A DNA stretch of 10,428 nt from Gammaproteobacteria bacterium (GTDB lineage Bacteria > Pseudomonadota > Gammaproteobacteria > UBA6429 > Thiohalophilaceae), in assembly GCA_013152045.1 (NCBI GenBank), contig JAADGZ010000145.1:1-10428 (forward strand), in the 5' to 3' direction. Both the position numbers and the translations under genes were made by a program. This document shows positions 7,535 through 10,428 of this stretch, in pieces. Position 1 is the first letter of the stretch; every line of letters begins with the position of its first letter. The notes beneath the pieces were generated by a model. It did not search any database, was not told the DNA's origin, and was given only the letters and a program-made list of their open reading frames with translations.

Positions 7535-8584
7535 ATGTATAAACATTTACTGGCAAAATTGCTTATTGCCATTGTTGGTTTATATGGCATTGCGGATTAC
7601 AGTTATGCAGGTGACGAGCTTAATTGTGTTCTATGCCATAAATTTCGTGGTCTGAGTCGGATTGACAAGAGTGGCAAGTTTCGTCTGTTCTATATTAACC
7701 AGGAACTGTTTGACAGCGGTCCCCATCGGCGAAATAAATGCAAGGATTGCCACACCGATATCAATAAAATTCCTCATGATCCAGCCAAAAAGGTGGATTG
7801 TACACAGCAATGTCATATGCTTGAACCCTCCAGCCAGCAAAAATTTTCTCACAAGCTGGTGGCCAAGATACTTAAAAAAAGTGTTCACAGCCCAATAGAC
7901 AAGGATGGCAAGCCAAAAAAATATCAGCAAGATTACCCTGGCTGCAAAGATTGTCATGATCAACCCTTTTATCGCCCGTTTTCAATTTATAAGGGTGAAC
8001 TTAAAGCGGGTGTTTCCAAACGTGGTATTACTCGTTGCAGGAGTTGCCACACCAAGGGCTATTTTGCAGAAGACTTCTACGAACACGTTACAACGCGGTT
8101 GCGTAAATCCCGTTCACCTCTAGAGACAATTAACGCCTGCGCTAAATGTCATCAGGACAAGGGTTTTCAGCAACGTCATAATCTCGATGATGTGGTTACA
8201 ACCTACAAACATACTTTCCACGGCGAACTGATTCAACTAGGCTCAGAAAGGACGCCAGACTGTCTGGATTGTCATGTAGTCGAAGGTGAGAACATTCACT
8301 TGATCGAAGCGCAGACGGTGCCAACATCGGCCGTGTATAAAACCAACGTACAGGCAACCTGTCGTACCGAAGAATGTCATAGTAAGGCATCCGCGCAACT
8401 TGCAAGTTTCAAGACCCACGTCACTTACGATCGCAAAAAATATCCGATGGAATTCTATATGCTGATTGGCTTTAAAGCCTTAATGGCCATCGTTCTCTAT
8501 TTTTTCCTGGCCTTGATTTTCATGGAACTGTTGCGACGTTTATTCCCTGGCTTTAGTTTTTTCAAAAAGAAAAATAAAGACTAG
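7535..8584 (+). CDS. Octahaem c-type cytochrome with C-terminal membrane anchor
   Basis: The 349-residue product begins with a Sec signal peptide (about 1-25, cleavage likely after YSYA) and carries eight haem c motifs. Six are CXXCH: C31-H35, C69-H73, C137-H141, C168-H172, C202-H206 and C243-H247. One is CX3CH (CTQQCH, 89-94) and one is CX4CH (CRTEECH, 276-282). Further histidines (for example 64, 119, 184, 226, 229 and 295) could be distal ligands. A membrane helix at about 306-332 and a basic cytoplasmic tail (FFKKKNKD) anchor it, leaving the haem domain in the periplasm. The ATG at 7535 is chosen because GGGAG ends seven bases upstream. A GTG at 7529 would lie too close to it. It most resembles multihaem cytochrome c3-like electron carriers, and no named protein is recognised. 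Role: electron wire to or from the cytochrome b downstream (inference). Confidence 0.95.
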   Translation: MYKHLLAKLLIAIVGLYGIADYSYAGDELNCVLCHKFRGLSRIDKSGKFRLFYINQELFDSGPHRRNKCKDCHTDINKIPHDPAKKVDCTQQCHMLEPSSQQKFSHKLVAKILKKSVHSPIDKDGKPKKYQQDYPGCKDCHDQPFYRPFSIYKGELKAGVSKRGITRCRSCHTKGYFAEDFYEHVTTRLRKSRSPLETINACAKCHQDKGFQQRHNLDDVVTTYKHTFHGELIQLGSERTPDCLDCHVVEGENIHLIEAQTVPTSAVYKTNVQATCRTEECHSKASAQLASFKTHVTYDRKKYPMEFYMLIGFKALMAIVLYFFLALIFMELLRRLFPGFSFFKKKNKD

Positions 8585-8620
8585 ACGTTTAAATAAACAA
8601 GTTTTGAATGAGGTGTAATT

Positions 8621-9436
8621 ATGTCTAAATATGATCCGATTGTTTATCAGGATGGCAAACGCCTGTTCTACCGGTTTTCCGCACATCAACGGGTGCAGCA
8701 TGTTGTCTTGTTTTCCTGTGTTATTACTCTGGCTCTGACCGGCCTCCCGTTGCGTCATGCGGGAGAAAGTTGGGCCAAACCGATGTATAGCTTTTTAGGT
8801 GGGCCAGAGCTGGCTCCGCTGATTCACCATACTGCAGGCTCTATATTGTTGGCGCTGTTTGTCTATCACACGATCTACTGGATGGGGCTGTTTTACAAAA
8901 ATCATATCGGCAAGTTAAAACGAGAAAATCGTTTAACCATTATCAATGCGGTTAAGGAATTCTTTTCTCAGGAAATGGTGCCTAATAAAAAAGATCTGAT
9001 GGATGTCATCCATTTGTGGAAATACCTTTTCTATTTGCGCCAGCATCCACCCAGGCATGAAAGAATGTCATGGCGGGAAAAATTTGATTATTTTGCACCC
9101 TACTGGGGCATTCCCATTCTTGGCCCAGCAGGTGTAGTGCTTTGGTGGCGAGACGAGTTTTCTCACATCATGCCAGGCTATCTGATGAATGCCGCCTATA
9201 TCATGCATACCGATGAAGCCTTACTGGCAATATTATTTCTGTTCTTTGTGCATTGGTACAACGTGCATTATGCACCCGAAAAATTTCCGGCGGCGACGGT
9301 CTGGCTGACGGGGTACCTGACCGAAAATGAAATGATTCATGAGCATTACAGCCAGTATGTTCGCATCATGATCGAACAAGGGTTGGAAGATCAAATCAAA
9401 CCTCAACACTTTGCTGGGGAGGAATACGAATGGTAA
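8621..9436 (+). CDS. FdnI-like membrane cytochrome b subunit
   Basis: The 271-residue protein resembles the gamma subunit of formate dehydrogenase-N and [NiFe]-hydrogenase-type cytochromes b, which pass electrons between the quinone pool and periplasmic partners. The N-terminus YRFSAHQRVQHVVLF is typical. Membrane helices are predicted at about 26-44, 66-92, 160-176 and 192-216. Candidate haem b ligands are His27, His69/70 and His83 on the N-terminal helices, and His196, His211 and His216 on the last helix, so two haems are likely. It lacks haem c motifs and iron-sulfur motifs. GAGGTG six bases before the ATG is the ribosome binding site, and the gap to the octahaem gene is 36 bases. It would be the quinone-reactive core of the complex. 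Confidence 0.94.
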   Translation: MSKYDPIVYQDGKRLFYRFSAHQRVQHVVLFSCVITLALTGLPLRHAGESWAKPMYSFLGGPELAPLIHHTAGSILLALFVYHTIYWMGLFYKNHIGKLKRENRLTIINAVKEFFSQEMVPNKKDLMDVIHLWKYLFYLRQHPPRHERMSWREKFDYFAPYWGIPILGPAGVVLWWRDEFSHIMPGYLMNAAYIMHTDEALLAILFLFFVHWYNVHYAPEKFPAATVWLTGYLTENEMIHEHYSQYVRIMIEQGLEDQIKPQHFAGEEYEW

Positions 9437-10347
9437 AGCTAATCAAAAAAATTGTTTTCAAATTGTATGTGATTTTCCTTATGGTTTTCACTGTCTGGTA
9501 TGGCTATTTTATGTATCCCTTAATTTTCGGTTTTGAAGGTAAGGAAAAAGCAGAAGCATCATTAAAGGAACTGGGGCATGCAGGAACTGACAAGGAACAA
9601 ATGTTTGTCAAACTGATTGCCGAGCAAGCGCAGACCAGAAAAACCGATCTTGGATACAGGGTGATTGATCAACCTTATATTGAAGGCCGTTTTCACAATA
9701 TTGGCATATCAGTTAAACCCGATAAAGCCAGCATCTGTGTACGTTGTCATGGTAATGTGCCGCATAATCGTTCCAAAGAAATACGTAGCTTTCTGAATAT
9801 GCACGCCTTTTACCTTGCTTGTGAAACCTGTCATATTCAACCTGAAAAAGGTGCGTCAGACTGGAAATTTCGTTGGTATGACAAGAATACAGCCAAGGTC
9901 ACACACAACCCCAAGGCGCTTGCGGAAATTGAGGGTTCCTACGAGACAAGCGAGAGTATGCAAAAATATCCAATGTATGGTAACTACGGCGCAAAAATAG
10001 CACCTGGAAAAATAGTAAATGGAAAATTCATGTTTTTGCATAATAAAAAAGATATGGATTTTGTTAATCGCTACATTGCCGAGCAGGATCATTTGGGGCC
10101 GGAGCAGAAGTCACAAATGAAACGGGTTATTCATGAGGCGGTAAACAAAAAACCGCTCATGTGTGATCGCTGTCACCAGAAAAAAGCACCGTATATTCCA
10201 TTTGCCAAACTGGGCTATCCACCCAGACGGGTTGATGAGTTGACCGACACCTCGGTAGTGGGCATGATCAGAAAATATAAAGCCTTCTATATTCCTAATT
10301 TTCTCACTCCAGGGGTAACACATACAGAGAGGGCAAGACAGCAATAA
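9430..10347 (+). CDS. Membrane-anchored trihaem c-type cytochrome
   Basis: The 305-residue product has an uncleaved-looking N-terminal helix (about 9-31) after a basic start (MVKLIKKIVFK), placing the rest in the periplasm. Three CXXCH motifs are visible: C103-H107, C131-H135 and C245-H249. A region of about 110 residues without a haem motif separates the second from the third and may fold as its own lobe. His112, His125 and His235 are possible distal ligands. The gene overlaps the cytochrome b gene by seven bases (ATGGTAA) and has a strong GGGGAGGA ribosome binding site, so the two are translated together. It is not a standard NapC/NrfH protein, which carries four or more closely spaced haems. 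No named family is recognised. Confidence 0.94.
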   Translation: MVKLIKKIVFKLYVIFLMVFTVWYGYFMYPLIFGFEGKEKAEASLKELGHAGTDKEQMFVKLIAEQAQTRKTDLGYRVIDQPYIEGRFHNIGISVKPDKASICVRCHGNVPHNRSKEIRSFLNMHAFYLACETCHIQPEKGASDWKFRWYDKNTAKVTHNPKALAEIEGSYETSESMQKYPMYGNYGAKIAPGKIVNGKFMFLHNKKDMDFVNRYIAEQDHLGPEQKSQMKRVIHEAVNKKPLMCDRCHQKKAPYIPFAKLGYPPRRVDELTDTSVVGMIRKYKAFYIPNFLTPGVTHTERARQQ

Positions 10348-10356
10348 TCGATATAC

Positions 10357-10396
10357 TGGCTCTTCAGCCTTCGGATTACAGAGGATTGAAGAGCCA
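10357..10396 (+). terminator. Stem-loop after the cytochrome operon (possible terminator or mRNA 3' stabiliser)
   Basis: TGGCTCTTCA (10357-10366) and TGAAGAGCCA (10387-10396) form a perfect 10-bp stem starting ten bases after the stop codon. An inner CCT/AGG pairing narrows the 20-base loop. The bases after the stem (CTATCTTAATC) are not a proper T-tract, so termination may need a factor. It suggests that the operon ends with the trihaem gene. Confidence 0.45.
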
Positions 10397-10428
10397 CTAT
10401 CTTAATCGCAAGCAAGCATTTATATTTC

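Overview
The window looks like a chromosomal segment of a gammaproteobacterium. The order queA-tgt-yajC-secD-secF is the one found in Escherichia coli and relatives, and the encoded proteins are close to the gammaproteobacterial forms throughout. A PEP carboxylase and a long membrane-bound multihaem cytochrome locus fit a respiratory, possibly sulfur-, nitrogen- or metal-metabolising environmental lineage. That last point is inference and no genus can be named.

Layout. Positions 1-694 (minus) hold the 5' end of a phosphoenolpyruvate carboxylase gene that runs off the left edge. Positions 911-995 (minus) are tRNA-Leu(CAA) with a clear sigma70 promoter behind it. From 1166 rightwards everything is on the plus strand. 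queA (1166-2239) and tgt (2291-3448) make queuosine in tRNA. yajC (3561-3896), secD (3992-5851) and secF (5881-6822) encode the accessory complex of the Sec translocon. A small two-helix membrane protein (6891-7091) of unknown role follows.

Positions 7092-7534 are AT-rich and mostly non-coding. They hold a perfect 22-bp palindrome with an FNR/DNR-like core, promoter-like hexamers and a doubtful 53-codon ORF. Three cytochrome genes follow: an eight-haem c-type cytochrome with a C-terminal membrane anchor (7535-8584), a FdnI-like membrane cytochrome b (8621-9436), and a triheme c-type cytochrome with an N-terminal anchor (9430-10347). They form a tight operon that ends in a stem-loop (10357-10396).

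How the genes work together. YajC/SecD/SecF would support export of the cytochrome apoproteins. The cytochrome trio has the parts of a quinone-linked transmembrane electron conduit (11 c-haem motifs plus probably two b haems), but no catalytic or iron-sulfur subunit lies inside the window. I could not assign it to a named complex, and it is the best candidate here for an undescribed system. The second notable signal is the queA-tgt junction. There an inverted repeat overlaps a 17-codon hydrophobic mini-ORF with its own ribosome binding site, and its stop codon overlaps the tgt start as ATGA.
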